NCBI GenBank assembly: GCA_035578905.1
Contig: JAQJVL010000260.1
Coordinates: forward strand, 388,501 to 452,500
Reading direction: 5' to 3'
Origin: Stictocephala bisonia
Taxonomy: Eukaryota; Arthropoda; Insecta; Hemiptera; Membracidae
Length of the DNA: 64,000 nt
The notes below the pieces were generated by a model, which worked only from the letters and a program-made list of their open reading frames with translations, made no database searches and was not told the DNA's origin. The position numbers and the translations under genes were made by a program. Shown in pieces: positions 26,801-40,400 of this stretch; within the stretch, counting starts at the first letter, position 1, and each line of letters starts with the position of its first letter.

Positions 26801-29800
26801 GAATATGATCTGTTTTGAGACCCATCCCCCCCCACCAAAGCTGGGAAGCGTGCCAACCGGGGGATGGCTCAAAACAAGTCGAGCGATGGGATCACGGGTG
26901 GCAGTTGGAGGGTCAAAATAACACTCGGCAGCTGAGCAAAACTAATTTTATTATCATGAAAACCAGAAAATACTAATAAATCAAAACGGCAGAGGGCCAC
27001 AACATAAAAGGCAGAAGGCCACAATATAAATTTTCACTTAAATAAATAACAACACACTAAAATTACCAAGATACTACACAATTATAACAAACGCTATAAA
27101 TACCACAAACTCTACAAATACCAAAATTTAACAATTAATCAACTACAGGGTGTATGGCCTATCTGCAGTTTAGCCTGAGACACCCCAAAACGTAAGAAAA
27201 TATTAAGCCCCAAATAAACGTGAAAATTTAGAAAACTTTTGGATCACAACACTTAAACCCGGCAATTTAGCCCACACATCCCTTGATTCCACCGGGCCAG
27301 GGAGTAAGCCGGAATCCCTGGGCAGCTCCGAATTAAATTAAGCAAAGCACAATAATCCCCTTTTGGTGAAAGTTTAAAAAATTAAACAATTTAAAAAAAA
27401 ATATAACACGGTACCGTTCTATTATCCCCTGACATCAATAATACACTACACGAAAAATATAAATAACAATCACTAGGCCTAAACATAATAATCAACAATA
27501 ACATAACTTAACCATAGGGACCTAACAAAATATAAAATCTAAAAAATATAACAATAAAATAAACTAATTAAATAAATAACAATAAATATCAACGTTTTCT
27601 TTTCTTTTTTTTTTTTTTTAATTTCAATATAATTATATATCCCTAGCAATGTCCCCATGGCTGTTTTGTCACTTTCAGTCTTTAGGCCTAGGCCTCAATA
27701 AAATAGTTCCACCACCATTCTTCTTTTTTTTTTTTTTTTTTTTTTTTATAAATATTTATTTTCCACAAATCACCCCCAGCTCAGCCGCCGGGAAATAAGC
27801 TGGAACGCACTGACCTGAGGACAGAAGTCTTCTACCCAAAGAAGTAGAGAGGGCAGCACGGGGCAAACTTGCTCAATCACATGGTCCCCAGGCCAGGCTC
27901 GCAGTGTCGTAGGTAGAACTTTGCCCGGACGACCGGCTGAGGGTTGAACCGTCCTACTCAAGGACCCTGGACTGTAGGACAACACCACAGCACATTAAAA
28001 ACAGTCCAGCCATCACAACACAAACATTATACATAACCACTAGACATGACATGGCAAAACAAAACGGGCCCAGACAAAATTATACAGGATTAGCACACTA
28101 GAAAAAATAAAAGATCTATTTTTTTTTTAGGTTATGAATAATTATGTAGGAAACTCAGATTTAAAACAAATTACAAGTTAACAAATTACCAAAGACTAAA
28201 TTGTGTATATGAACTAAAAATGACAAACTGAAAACTAGGCTATGGAAACAGGAGAAATATGTTACAACCTGAAAATCAAACGGTACAGATAGGCTAGGCT
28301 ATTGGCAAAGAACAAAAAATATGGTAAATCGGTAACTACAACTGTAAAAAGGCTCAAAAACATTATACAGAATTACAATTGAAAATAAAGGCAGATATAA
28401 AAGGCATTAACGGTAATTAAAGGTAAAAAGTAACATGGAAGCACATGGCTTTAACCTAGTCTGAGAAACATCTAGACAAAGAACACAACTTTAACAAAAC
28501 CCTGAAAACACCAGTAAGCCCGTTGAAAATTATTTAAACAAAAGTATTTTCACCAAAAGGGTGATTAGATATTAAAACATACAAAATGAACACTTACGTT
28601 TTAGTGTGTCTAGCCACTCATAACGAGATTCTGCAGGCAGCACAAGACAACTGACCAGACAGGCCAACCGGACAGAAGCTGCTGGAACACGGAACGAAAC
28701 GGAACTGGGCCAACGGCTACCAAAGTACGCAAATCGCCGGGCAAAAGCGAATCTCAGGCAGCCTGGCAGACAACGACGAAAAAACGAAACTGTACCGGTC
28801 CAAGACCCGGTACAACCTCCCTCTGCAAACCTCAACACACCCAGGCAGGGGAGAAAACTCGGTACCTCAGGGAACCCAACAGAAGACGAAGAAGACCTCC
28901 GAAGAGTGGTGCTCCTAGGACGTCCAAGAGAAACTAAGAGGGGAAACCCCTCGAACAGGGAGCAAACAACCCTGACTGTCGGGCCCGACAAGAAAGAAGA
29001 GAGAAAGAAGACTCTCTCAGAACAGCCACCTAGGGCGCAGAGGTGATCAATCTCTTTGCCCCAAGAAACCCCCAGGAACACCAACTCCTGGACCAACCGT
29101 TCCCCGGAAAGCCTTAAGCTGGGACACATGGGCTTTCCTAAACACCCTGCCTGACTGGGGATCAACCAGCAGAGCAGTCACCGGTGACAAAAACCTGTCG
29201 ATGCGGTGGGGACCAGACCACCGATAGCACAACTTTGCAGCTCTTCGTTCCGCGGCCGAACTGACCGGGTGAGCCTGACAAAGAACCAGATCTCCAACCT
29301 GAAAAGGGTTAGGAGTACGACCCTTATCATACCTCCTCCTTACTCTCTCTCTAGCACGTAGCAGGTTGCGCCGAGCAGCCCGCCACGTGGACACTACGTC
29401 AGTGGCACCTGGCGTAGGTAGAAGATCCTCTAGCCTCCACAAGTTGGACAAAGGGTTGTTAGAAGGGTAGCCATGTAGAATTTCGAAGGGAGTGGCATTG
29501 TGACTCTCATGCTTGGAAGAATTAAAGGCAAGCTGGAGCCAAGAGAGACTCTCATCCCAGGTGTTCTGCTTCTCAGCATGGAAGGTAATAAGGGCAGACC
29601 GAAGATTGCGGTTGAACCGCTCTGCATGAGAAGGCTGTGGGTAATAAGGAGAGGTAGTCACATGCCTGATACCATTGCCAAAACAGAACCTACGAAACTC
29701 GTGTGAGGTAAACTGGCTACCGTTGTCGGACACAAGAGTGGACGGCACACCAAAGTGCTGGAAGAGTTGGGACTGGAGAGCACGGATGGTGAGCTTAGCC

Positions 29801-32800
29801 GTAGCACTCCGAAGTGGGAAAAGCCAAACGAACTTCGAGAAAGCATCCACACAAACAAGTAGGTAGAGCATCCGCGATGACATTCTGGGTACCCCTAAGA
29901 TGTTGAACTCGGAACTTAAAGGCAGAAATTTTGACCACCCAGCGACCAATTTTCCCAAGCTGTCTGGGATGGGCAAGAAGCCAAGACAGTGCCTGATTGT
30001 CCGTCTCCAGCAAGAACTCAGCGTGTTCCAAGAAACGCCGAAACTTGTCCGTACCAAAGACAACAGCCAGACACTCTAACTCATAGATGGAAGAAGCTTT
30101 CCTTTCCTGGTGAGACAACGTCCTCGAAGCAAAAGCGATGGGCTGCCTGACCCCATCAAACTCCTGAGAAAGAACAGCAGCAATGGCGGAGGAGGAGGCA
30201 TCAGTCTGAAGAACAAATTCTCTGCTGAAATCAGGCATCCGCAGGACAGGAGGTTGCATGATAGCCTCCTTGAGAGCATCAAAGGCAGTCTGCTGAGCTT
30301 GGCCCCACACAAAAGGGACACCTTTCTTTCGCAGCTCGTTCAACGGGGCAGCTAGCTCGGCCACGTTAGGGATGAAGCGACGGTAAAACTTCACCATCCC
30401 CACAAAACGGGCAATCCCCTTGGCATCTCTGGGAGGAGGAAAATCCCGAATGCCCTGGGTCCTCGCAGGATCTATGCAGACGCCTCGAGAAGAGATAAGA
30501 TGACCCAGAAAAGAAATCTCAGGACGAGCAAAAGTGACTTTCTCTGGATTGACGGTAAGGCCAGCTGACTTAAGGCGACTAAGAACTTCCTCCAGATGTT
30601 GCATGTGTTCCCCGAAAGTCTCACTGTAGACAAGAAGATCGTCCAGGTAATTGAAAACAAACTTGAACTTCACATCATGGAAGATGGAATCAAGCAGACG
30701 AGTAAGAGTCTGGGCACCCACAGCAAGACCCATAGGAACCCTAGTGAACTGGTAAAGATTCCAGGGAACACAGAAGCTAGTCATAGGCCGTGATTCCTTC
30801 TTCAATGGAATCTGATGGTAGGTCTGGTTCAAATCGAAAACACTGAAAAACTTAGCCTTACCGAACCAATCAAACGCCGAATGCAAATCAGGCAGAGGTA
30901 CCGAGTCAATAGCGACCTTAGCGTTGAGCCTCCGATAATCCATCACAAGCCTAGACTTACCATTAGGCTTGGGCACAAGAAAAGCTGGACTGGCATAAGC
31001 AGAACGAGACGGTTCAATCACACCCTTGCTCAGAAGATCCTCAATCATAGCCCTCATAACCTCCATCTTTGGGGGAGCAAGTTTGTACGGATGACTTCTA
31101 ACTGGCTGAGAATCGGTGAGGTGGATCTCATACTCCAGAAGAGAAGTGACCCCAAGCTCGGGCGTAAGCACATCAGGAAACCGCAAACACAGCCTCCTAA
31201 TGGCCTCCGCCTGCTCAGGGGGGAGATGACCAACTGGATCCACCTTGGGTTGTTCGGGCTCACAACCCACCTCTCTGACTGCAGGAGGGCAGTCAGAATC
31301 ACCTACTAGAGGCACCAAAACTCGCCGATTAAACTTGAAAAATAACTGGCGCTTCTGGAGGTCAAGCACCATACCACTCTTAGAAATAAAGTCTGCCCCT
31401 AGGATACAAGAAACCGCCAGGTCCTTGGCAACAAGAAAACCCCACCTCCAGGAAAATCCTTCGATTTTAAAATGGAAAAACGCCTTTAGAATTATAGGTA
31501 GAGGAGTTTGGGATGCCGTCCAGCACGTAATAGAAGAAGGCTCGGTGTGCCTGACAAGTCCTAAGGCGTCAAGGGACTCAAAAAGAGAAAGGCTGATGAT
31601 ACTGCATGCCGAAACCAGAATCAAGAAGGGCTCGACACACCGTACCACCAAAAGATACAAAAACGCCAGGACACACCGAGGTGACCGCACTAAGTCCCAG
31701 GGAAGCCATGCCAGCAAGGCCCGAAAAATCCCCGACACTCCTGCTATGGGCACGTGTCAAAGGCAAATGGCCACGGTCACTCGCAACAACGCGGGGAGCT
31801 ACTGTGGAGGCAACCCCCCGCGCTGAGCGTTTCCCGCCCCACGACCTCGAGCACGTGGACAGTCACGTCGAATGTGACCAGGTTGGCCACAAGCAAAGCA
31901 CACAACCGGAGGCCGAGAACCACGACCCTCCACTGGCTGACTCACACCTACAGACATAGCCGGTCGACGGGTGGGGAGAGCACGGTGACTCTCAGAATCC
32001 CTCCCTTGCTGGTCTGAGAACTGCACGCTGCGCGAAACAATGCACAGCTGATGCAGCTCCCGAAAAGTCGAAGGAACACCAGCAAAAACCAATCTGCACC
32101 GTTCTTCGGGAGAAATGCCATCCAGGATGACACGAACGGTGTCAGCTTCAGAAAGGGTGAGGCGCAACGCTTGACGAGCTTCCTTGACTGAAGAGACATA
32201 GGCTGCCAGAGACTCGCCCCTACCCTGCGACCTGTAAAATCTGTCCATGACCATCCTCTCCCTGAGTCGAAGGGGAAGAAACGATGAAAGTAACTCTCGA
32301 TGGAACGAGTCCACCGAGGCATCCCTGGCCAAGACAGAACTCAGCAACTCCCCAACGGGACCTCTGCAATACGGGAAAACCAGACGAAGCAAGTCCCCAG
32401 CCTGCATGCCGGGCATCTCACTAAGTCTGAGAAAGGCCACCAGAAACTTCAGAAGCTCCTCAGGATCCATCCCATCGATCACAGGGAGATTCTGGATCAT
32501 GGGCGTGAGAGGGTTAGGTAGCTTGTGGTAGCTCAGCTGCAGAAGAGCAGGTGAAACCAAAGAAGTAGTAGGAACGGCAGCTGGAGCCGAACCACAAGCA
32601 ACCTCAACAGAAACGCCTGCAGGCTCAGAAGGAACCTCAGGCACAGTGAGAGCCGTTGTCTCAGCCTGCGGCCTCGACACGTTAGGCGACAGTGCGAAAA
32701 TAGGCCGCTGACCCAGACCCGTAGGAGTCGTGGAACCGGAGAGTGCCTGAAAAATCTCCTCCAGCCTAGCCACACTCTCCAAGATCCACGCCCTTCCCGA

Positions 32801-33479
32801 TGGTTCCAACCCCGGCGCCCGGTTGACCAGCCTTAAACGGGCAAGCAGATGCCCCAAACGTGCAAGGCGGCAGGCCCGGTCACGACCCACTGGAGGTTCA
32901 AACTGCAAATCCTCTAACACCCCTTCCCAATCTTCCACCTTCCGTTTACAAATCCCCAACTCATCACCAACCTCCAGCAGGTCAGACCAATCCACCGCCG
33001 TACCCGCGGACAACTGCTCCCGCAGCAACCTCCGGAGATTCAAAACATCACCCTCCGGAGTCACCCCACGCGACCTCAACTCGAAAATCAACTCCTCCTT
33101 GACCAGGAGCGCAACATTCTGCAGATAGGCCATCTCGCAAAATAAAATTCTCAACAGTACACAAAAAACGACAACTCCAGGGTCCAAGACGAACTAAACC
33201 CTCAGCCTACCGAGCCACTGCCGACCACTCCAATCCACCCATGAAACCCATTCAACAAAGTAACCAAGCGGATTGCCTAGGTTTTTTTTTTTTTTTTTTT
33301 TTTTTAATACAAAGTTAAATGATTTATTTGGTTTTTAATTGTTTTTCTTTTTAAATAATTATTTATTTGTTTCTTTTTTTTTTTTTTTTTCTACGTATTA
33401 CCAAGACACCTTGACGGTAGGTCGGCCAACCATGGCCTACTAACTGGCAAACACCCACCGTCAACAATCAAGAAAGAAT

Positions 33480-33531
<52 letters not shown>

Positions 33532-34459
33532 GCAACCACGCTCTGCTACCAATTGAGACCCATCCCCCCCACCAAAGCTGGGAAGCGTGCCAACCGGGGG
33601 ATGGCTCAAAACAAGTCGAGCGATGGGATCACGGGTGGCAGTTGGAGGGTCAAAATAACACTCGGCAGCTGAGCAAAACTAATTTTATTATCATGAAAAC
33701 CAGAAAATACTAATAAATCAAAACGGCAGAGGGCCACAACATAAAAGGCAGAAGGCCACAATATAAATTTTCACTTAAATAAATAACAACACACTAAAAT
33801 TACCAAGATACTACACAATTATAACAAACGCTATAAATACCACAAACTCTACAAATACCAAAATTTAACAATTAATCAACTACAGGGTGTATGGCCTATC
33901 TGCAGTTTAGCCTGAGACACCCCAAAACGTAAGAAAATATTAAGCCCCAAATAAACGTGAAAATTTAGAAAACTTTTGGATCACAACACTTAAACCCGGC
34001 AATTTAGCCCACACATCCCTTGATTCCACCGGGCCAGGGAGTAAGCCGGAATCCCTGGGCAGCTCCGAATTAAATTAAGCAAAGCACAATAATCCCCTTT
34101 TGGTGAAAGTTTAAAAAATTAAACAATTTAAAAAAAAATATAACACGGTACCGTTCTATTATCCCCTGACATCAATAATACACTACACGAAAAATATAAA
34201 TAACAATCACTAGGCCTAAACATAATAATCAACAATAACATAACTTAACCATAGGGACCTAACAAAATATAAAATCTAAAAAATATAACAATAAAATAAA
34301 CTAATTAAATAAATAACAATAAATATCAACGTTTTCTTTTCTTTTTTTTTTTTTTAATTTCAATATAATTATATATCCCTAGCAATGTCCCCATGGCTGT
34401 TTTGTCACTTTCAGTCTTTAGGCCTAGGCCTCAATAAAATAGTTCCACCACCATTCTTC

Positions 34460-34491
<32 letters not shown>

Positions 34492-37400
34492 ATATTTATT
34501 TTCCACAAATCACCCCCAGCTCAGCCGCCGGGAAATAAGCTGGAACGCACTGACCTGAGGACAGAAGTCTTCTACCCAAAGAAGTAGAGAGGGCAGCACG
34601 GGGCAAACTTGCTCAGGATGTATGTAGGAAACTCAGATTTAAAACAAATTACAAGTTAACAAATTACCAAAGACTAAATTGTGTATATGAACTAAAAATG
34701 ACAAACTGAAAACTAGGCTATGGAAACAGGAGAAATATGTTACAACCTGAAAATCAAACGGTACAGATAGGCTAGGCTATTGGCAAAGAACAAAAATATG
34801 GTAAATCGGTAACTACAACTGTAAAAAGGCTCAAAAACATTATACAGAATTACAATTGAAAATAAAGGCAGATATAAAAGGCATTAACGGTAATTAAAGG
34901 TAAAAAGTAACATGGAAGCACATGGCTTTAACCTAGTCTGAGAAACATCTAGACAAAGAACACAACTTTAACAAAACCCTGAAAACACCAGTAAGCCCGT
35001 TGAAAATTATTTAAACAAAAGTATTTTCACCAAAAGGGTGATTAGATATTAAAACATACAAAATGAACACTTACGTTTTAGTGTGTCTAGCCACTCATAA
35101 CGAGATTCTGCAGGCAGCACAAGACAACTGACCAGACAGGCCAACCGGACAGAAGCTGCTGGAACACGGAACGAAACGGAACTGGGCCAACGGCTACCAA
35201 AGTACGCAAATCGCCGGGCAAAAGCGAATCTCAGGCAGCCTGGCAGACAACGACGAAAAAACGAAACTGTACCGGTCCAAGACCCGGTACAGTTTTCAAA
35301 AATCTTATGTTTTTGATTCCACCTTATTCATATGGGTTGACTTTGACAATATGGCTTATCATTCAATTATCAAGAGATTCAAACAAATATGTCACGTTAA
35401 GCTCAATCAATTTACAGAAGTCACATGCTTATTTCTGGAATTCTCACGCTTACCCCACAGCACAGTTCTCACTGTCATCAGCAATTCTTATACTTGTTGT
35501 TTACATACATTAGCCTTGTTTATATAACCTTGTTAACAGCGGGTAGCTCGCACAAACACCGCACTCACACACTATTAAAAGGTAGAAAAACAAACCGCTG
35601 CAATCCTAGCAAACATCATGTTCTTGAGACAATTTCATACATCGAGAGCGAGATATTCTCCTTTAAAACAAAGAAATTTAACTGATTTTTTATGTATTGC
35701 TTGACTGATATAATTATAAAGTAGTGCTGCTTATAACAATTTGTATTTTCTCAGAAATTCTGTTGATTTTGTTTTGGATTAAGTGGATTTTCGGATTACC
35801 GAAATTGAATTAACAGAGCTTGACCGTAGTAGAGGAGGTAGGATCACCCAAAAAGAAAGAAAAAAACTGTAGTAGAGTATACTGTGAATGCAATGCTTAA
35901 TTTCTTGCTATTTACCATAGAAATTCGGTCCAAGAAGAAAGGCAGTGTTTTTCTTTATAGAATTCCAGTTTATAATTATAATATTTTTCTTAAAAAATTG
36001 AGTAATTGTTTGGAAAAGATTTTGGTGAAAATATTGTGTAATGGTTGTAACTGGAGATTTCAATATCAATATTTTAAGTAATAAACTATTTTGCACAAAA
36101 CTAATTCATGACTGGCATATCTATCACAACACATACTGGATAAGTGAAAAGCTCCAGAACTGCCAATGATATTTATTTTAACAATATTCCTTACAATTTT
36201 ATGACAAAATTAGGAAGCCTTTGAAAAGTTAGATATATTAAAACATTCAAATCGAACCTGAGTTAGAATATACTCAGAGAGGCATAAAATATCAGGATTT
36301 TCATTTTTTATAAATATCTCAAGATGTTCCATATTCAATTTAATCCCACAAACATACTAATGAAGAACAATAATAGAGTGACAAATCTGGAATCACTGAA
36401 GTTACTGTTTTAGGCAACAAAGCTATGACGTCACTAAAAACCCATTCTTTAACAACCAACCCCAACTAACAACCTACAGAGACTTACCTCTTATAAAATA
36501 TACATGTTATGTTTAAAATGAAAAGAAATATTTGATTAATTTATTCTGTAACAATGTAAATAGTCCTACTAAGCTACCTAGTAGAGATAACAAGTATTAT
36601 AATTTGTAGTTAAGCAATGTCAAGGCAGGTGGGGTGTTTTGGCTATGATAACTCACTCTCGATCTGTCTATCAATCTTCTTCCTTGTTGAAACATAAACT
36701 CTGCAAATACTCAAACAAGAACCGTGTTTGTAAAATTACACGCGTTCTCTGTTTTTCTAAACTTGTAAACTGCAACAACAGGAAAGCATCCATTTTCATA
36801 TTGATTTCATTACAAGTATTCGTCATTACAAACAAGCTACAGTGAAGTTCCGTCGTTAGCCACAGAGAGTGTTGTTTGCGATTTCTAGCATTACCACCTG
36901 GTATATTTAGCTGTCAATGTCATTATTATTGCAATGTCACGTATGTTGATATTGTTGTCCACTATAACCTTACAACTCACATTTTGTACAGATCAGAATT
37001 TGTAAGATATCGTCTATGAAAATATTATTAAAGTATAATACTATGATTATGAATGTATGAAACATTTATTCTATTGTGGTATGATGTGAGTAATCATATT
37101 TGATGAAAAGCCTCACTTTCAATATATTTGTTCTCCAATTTCATAAATAATCTTGTTGATAAATAATAAAATTGGTAATTAATGATAATTGTGTTTAAAT
37201 GGATGCAATTTTAATATAATTTGTTCCATTGTTAAAATACTTGTGCTATATTATTCTTGAATATTGTGAAACTGAAAGTTTGTTTTCATTTGAAAGCTAA
37301 ACATATTTATTGTTTTATTAGACAAAGCATAAAATTAAGCATACAGTTTGTTGGTTAAATACGAGGTACGTCCAGAAAGTAAGTTCCGTTTGGTAATAAA

Positions 37401-40400
37401 AATAATTTGTCTACAGATACAGAAAAAATATTTATTGCACTAAAATCTACAACTCTTAAACTACTTTTCTACATAACTGCCGAAATTTTGCAGGCATTTG
37501 TCATAGCGTGGCACAAGTTTTTCTATGCCTTCTTCATAGAAGGTTGCCGCCTGTGTCTTCAACCATTTGGAAACATTTTCTTTCAGCTCTTCGTCATCGT
37601 TGAAGTGTTGACCGCCAAGGAAAGACTTCAGATGTAAGAACAGATGAAAGTCGCTAGGAGCGAGGTCAGGGCTGTACGGAGGATGGTTAAACACGTCCCA
37701 GCCAAATCCCTGTGTGAGGTTTTTCGTCACATTTGCAGTGTGTGGTCATGCATTGTCGTGAAGAAAAACAACACCTTTGGACAGAAATCCTCGGCGCTTA
37801 TTCTGTATTGCGCGGCGCAATTTCCTCAGTGTCTCGCAGTAAACTTCTGCATTGATTGTTTGACCTCGCGGTAAGAAATCAATCAGTAAGATGCCTTTCC
37901 TGTCCCAAAACACTGTGCACATGATTTTTCGAGGTGTCAAGATTTGTTTCGGCTTAACCTTTGCTGGAGATGAAGTGTGCCTCCATTCCATTGATTGCCG
38001 CTTAGTTTCTGGGGTGTCATAAGAAACCCAAGTTTCATCTCCTGTGACTATCTGTGACAGAAAATCTTCACCGCCTTCATCATAACGGTTCAAAAACTGA
38101 AGTGCACTACCCATCCGTTGTGTTTTGTGTTGCTCAGTAAGAATTTTCGGTACCCAACGTGAGCAAAGTTTTCGAAATTTCAGTTTTTCGGTAACAATTT
38201 CATGAATTAATGATCGTGAGATTTGGGGGAATTCCATAGCGAGAGCACTCATTGTAAACTTACGGTTTTCCTTGATCTTCTCATCAATCGTGTGAACCAG
38301 TTCTTCTGTAATCAAAGATGGACGCCCACTTCGTTCTTCATCATGCACTTCATTACATCCTTCATTAAACTGTCGGACCCATCTTCTCACCATTGAATCA
38401 CTCATCACATTTTGTCCGTAAACCTCGCAAAATTGCCGATAAATGTCAATCGGTTTCACTTTCTTAGCATTCAGAAAACGAATCACAGATCTGATTTCAC
38501 AAGCGGTGGGATTTTCAATCAACACCGACATTTTAAACAAGCACAACAAAGCGTACGAGACTGACAGCGATCTCAAAATGGCGCACGTTTCTTCTCCTTG
38601 ATACAGAGCGTCTGCCGCGCATGCGCGGAACTGCGATCGCAGCGCTGCAGCGGATATAAATGGAAACGGAACTTACTTTCCGGACGTACCTCGTAGAAAG
38701 AAGAATACCTTTTATTTCTTTATATCAGAATCCTATTGTTTTATTGGTTTAATATTGGGACATTAAACCATAGCATAATTTGATATTAGGCTTTCTATTG
38801 ACCTTTACTCATTACTAAAGGTTTTATTATTTCGTACTACATTGATCTTATTTTAGAATAAGAGTAATGTAAAAACTTGTCTTATTACTCTAATATTTTT
38901 ATTCAAGACTGAGATTGAAATACTTTATATTATTAAGTGCTCATAAAAAAAAGTTTCTGACTTATATGATTTATAGGCTTTTATGAAATTGTATAGCCTA
39001 TTGTTCTTATTATATGTGAACAACATTTGTACATCTCTGAACCATAATTGTGTTCATTTGCATTTAAAAAACTTCATTGATGATTTGTTAATTTTAAATG
39101 CCAACTTTTGGAAGTTTTTATTAGGTTATGTGAAAAACTCAGTAAAACTTGATCATACTTGATATCATCACTTACTCGATATGTTTCAATACTTGCTTAT
39201 GGTCATGTATAGTTCCATATCATTATCGTGACTTTATACTATTGCCTTATGAAAACAAATAGGGCCTATTTGTGTTCAATTTGAAGAATGACTTTAATTT
39301 CTTGTTTAATCATTGTATTATTAGCCTAAACTGGTTAACATTTTTGTTTCTTTCACATCTGAATATTTAAATTTTAATTCAGAATGAAGTTATCTACCTT
39401 CGAACGGAATTGTTCTCTTATTGTTAGTAGACTTAAGAAGATTAAAGGTCATCTTGAAGGTGTTCTCTTATTGTTAGTAGACTTAAGAAGATTAAAGGTC
39501 ATCTTGAAGGTTTATTATCTGAAGACATATCTTCTGACATTGTCCATGAATTGTCTTTTTATGCTCAAGAAAGTCGTGACAAGTATACTGACTTTAAAAA
39601 CTACTACTCTAAATTTTCAACGTGTGGTACTGTTATGGATTAAATGAAATGAAATGAAAAATATCTTTATTAGGCAAGGTTTAGGACTAAACCGTCCTGT
39701 CTAACACCTAACCTTTTACAAATTATAGAAGCTTTACAAATAATACAATTTTCAAATGTATTAATAAAACAAAGAGAAACAACTAAAAATAAGCTTTATA
39801 AAATTAATTAATAATATTGCAAATAATAGTAAGAACAAACAATGTTATTCTAAGAAATAAACCGAAATTAAACTAACACTAAACACAACCACACATCATT
39901 CATAATATCAAACACATCCCACGACCATGGACGCCGCCCACCCCATCCCCAACACATCCCGCAGAAGCACCTGTTTGACCTCCATCCCAAAGTGAGCGTG
40001 CTTATCTATCATTCTGATATTATCAGGGAGTATATTCCGTAAATGGCATGCGGAGACGGAAAATAGTTAAATATAAATAAAATAACTGCATTAGATTACC
40101 ATTGAAACCTTCAAGTCCAGTAGAGCAGAGCCCTACAATCCAACGTGAATAAAACCATGCTTAACCTTCTCTGGTTTGGCATTATGAGAGATCTAACCTA
40201 ATCAACATTACAAACGCCATTTTTTACATTCCAACAGTTGTTAAAACATTTTTGAAATCATTATTTACAATTGAATAGCTGTTACTTTCTGATTCATTTA
40301 AATCTCTCTCCATATTATTCTTATTGCTGAAAAACGTAATTTGAAAGCTTCCCATACCTTTCATGGTGAAAATATTGAACAATTAAGACCTTATAACTAG

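Larger units (their letters stand above)
26816..35291 (-). mobile_element. Ty3/gypsy-family LTR retrotransposon, full span 8.5 kb
   Basis: Two direct repeats of about 2 kb (TG...CA ends) bracket a gag-pol interior, flanked by the 4-bp duplication GTTT at 26812-26815 and 35292-35295. The order in the minus direction is LTR, tRNA-initiator-Met-type primer site, gag with a zinc knuckle, protease, reverse transcriptase, RNase H, integrase, purine tract, LTR. Placing integrase after RNase H defines the Ty3/gypsy (Metaviridae) order. The LTRs are nearly identical, so insertion was recent. The copy is disabled by a frame shift in protease and a deletion at the RNase H/integrase boundary. It lies in PIGA intron 2 (between exons 2 and 3) in the same orientation as the gene. 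No env-like frame is seen. Confidence 0.95.

Noticed and set aside
28572..29165. 197-codon minus-strand frame across the LTR boundary of the gypsy element
   Set aside because: Considered as an env-like or accessory gene. It overlaps integrase in another frame, crosses the purine tract into the LTR, and has no signal peptide, membrane segment or recognisable motif.
31245..31826. 193-codon plus-strand open frame
   Set aside because: It is the antisense shadow of the gypsy protease/reverse transcriptase region and shows no domain of its own.
33391..33609. minus-strand frame with a long lysine run
   Set aside because: The lysines are translation of the 48-base homopolymer; not a gene.
39384..39647. 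87-codon plus-strand frame
   Set aside because: Generated by an exact 50-bp tandem duplication. There is no homology I recognise and it ends in a retroposon-like tail.
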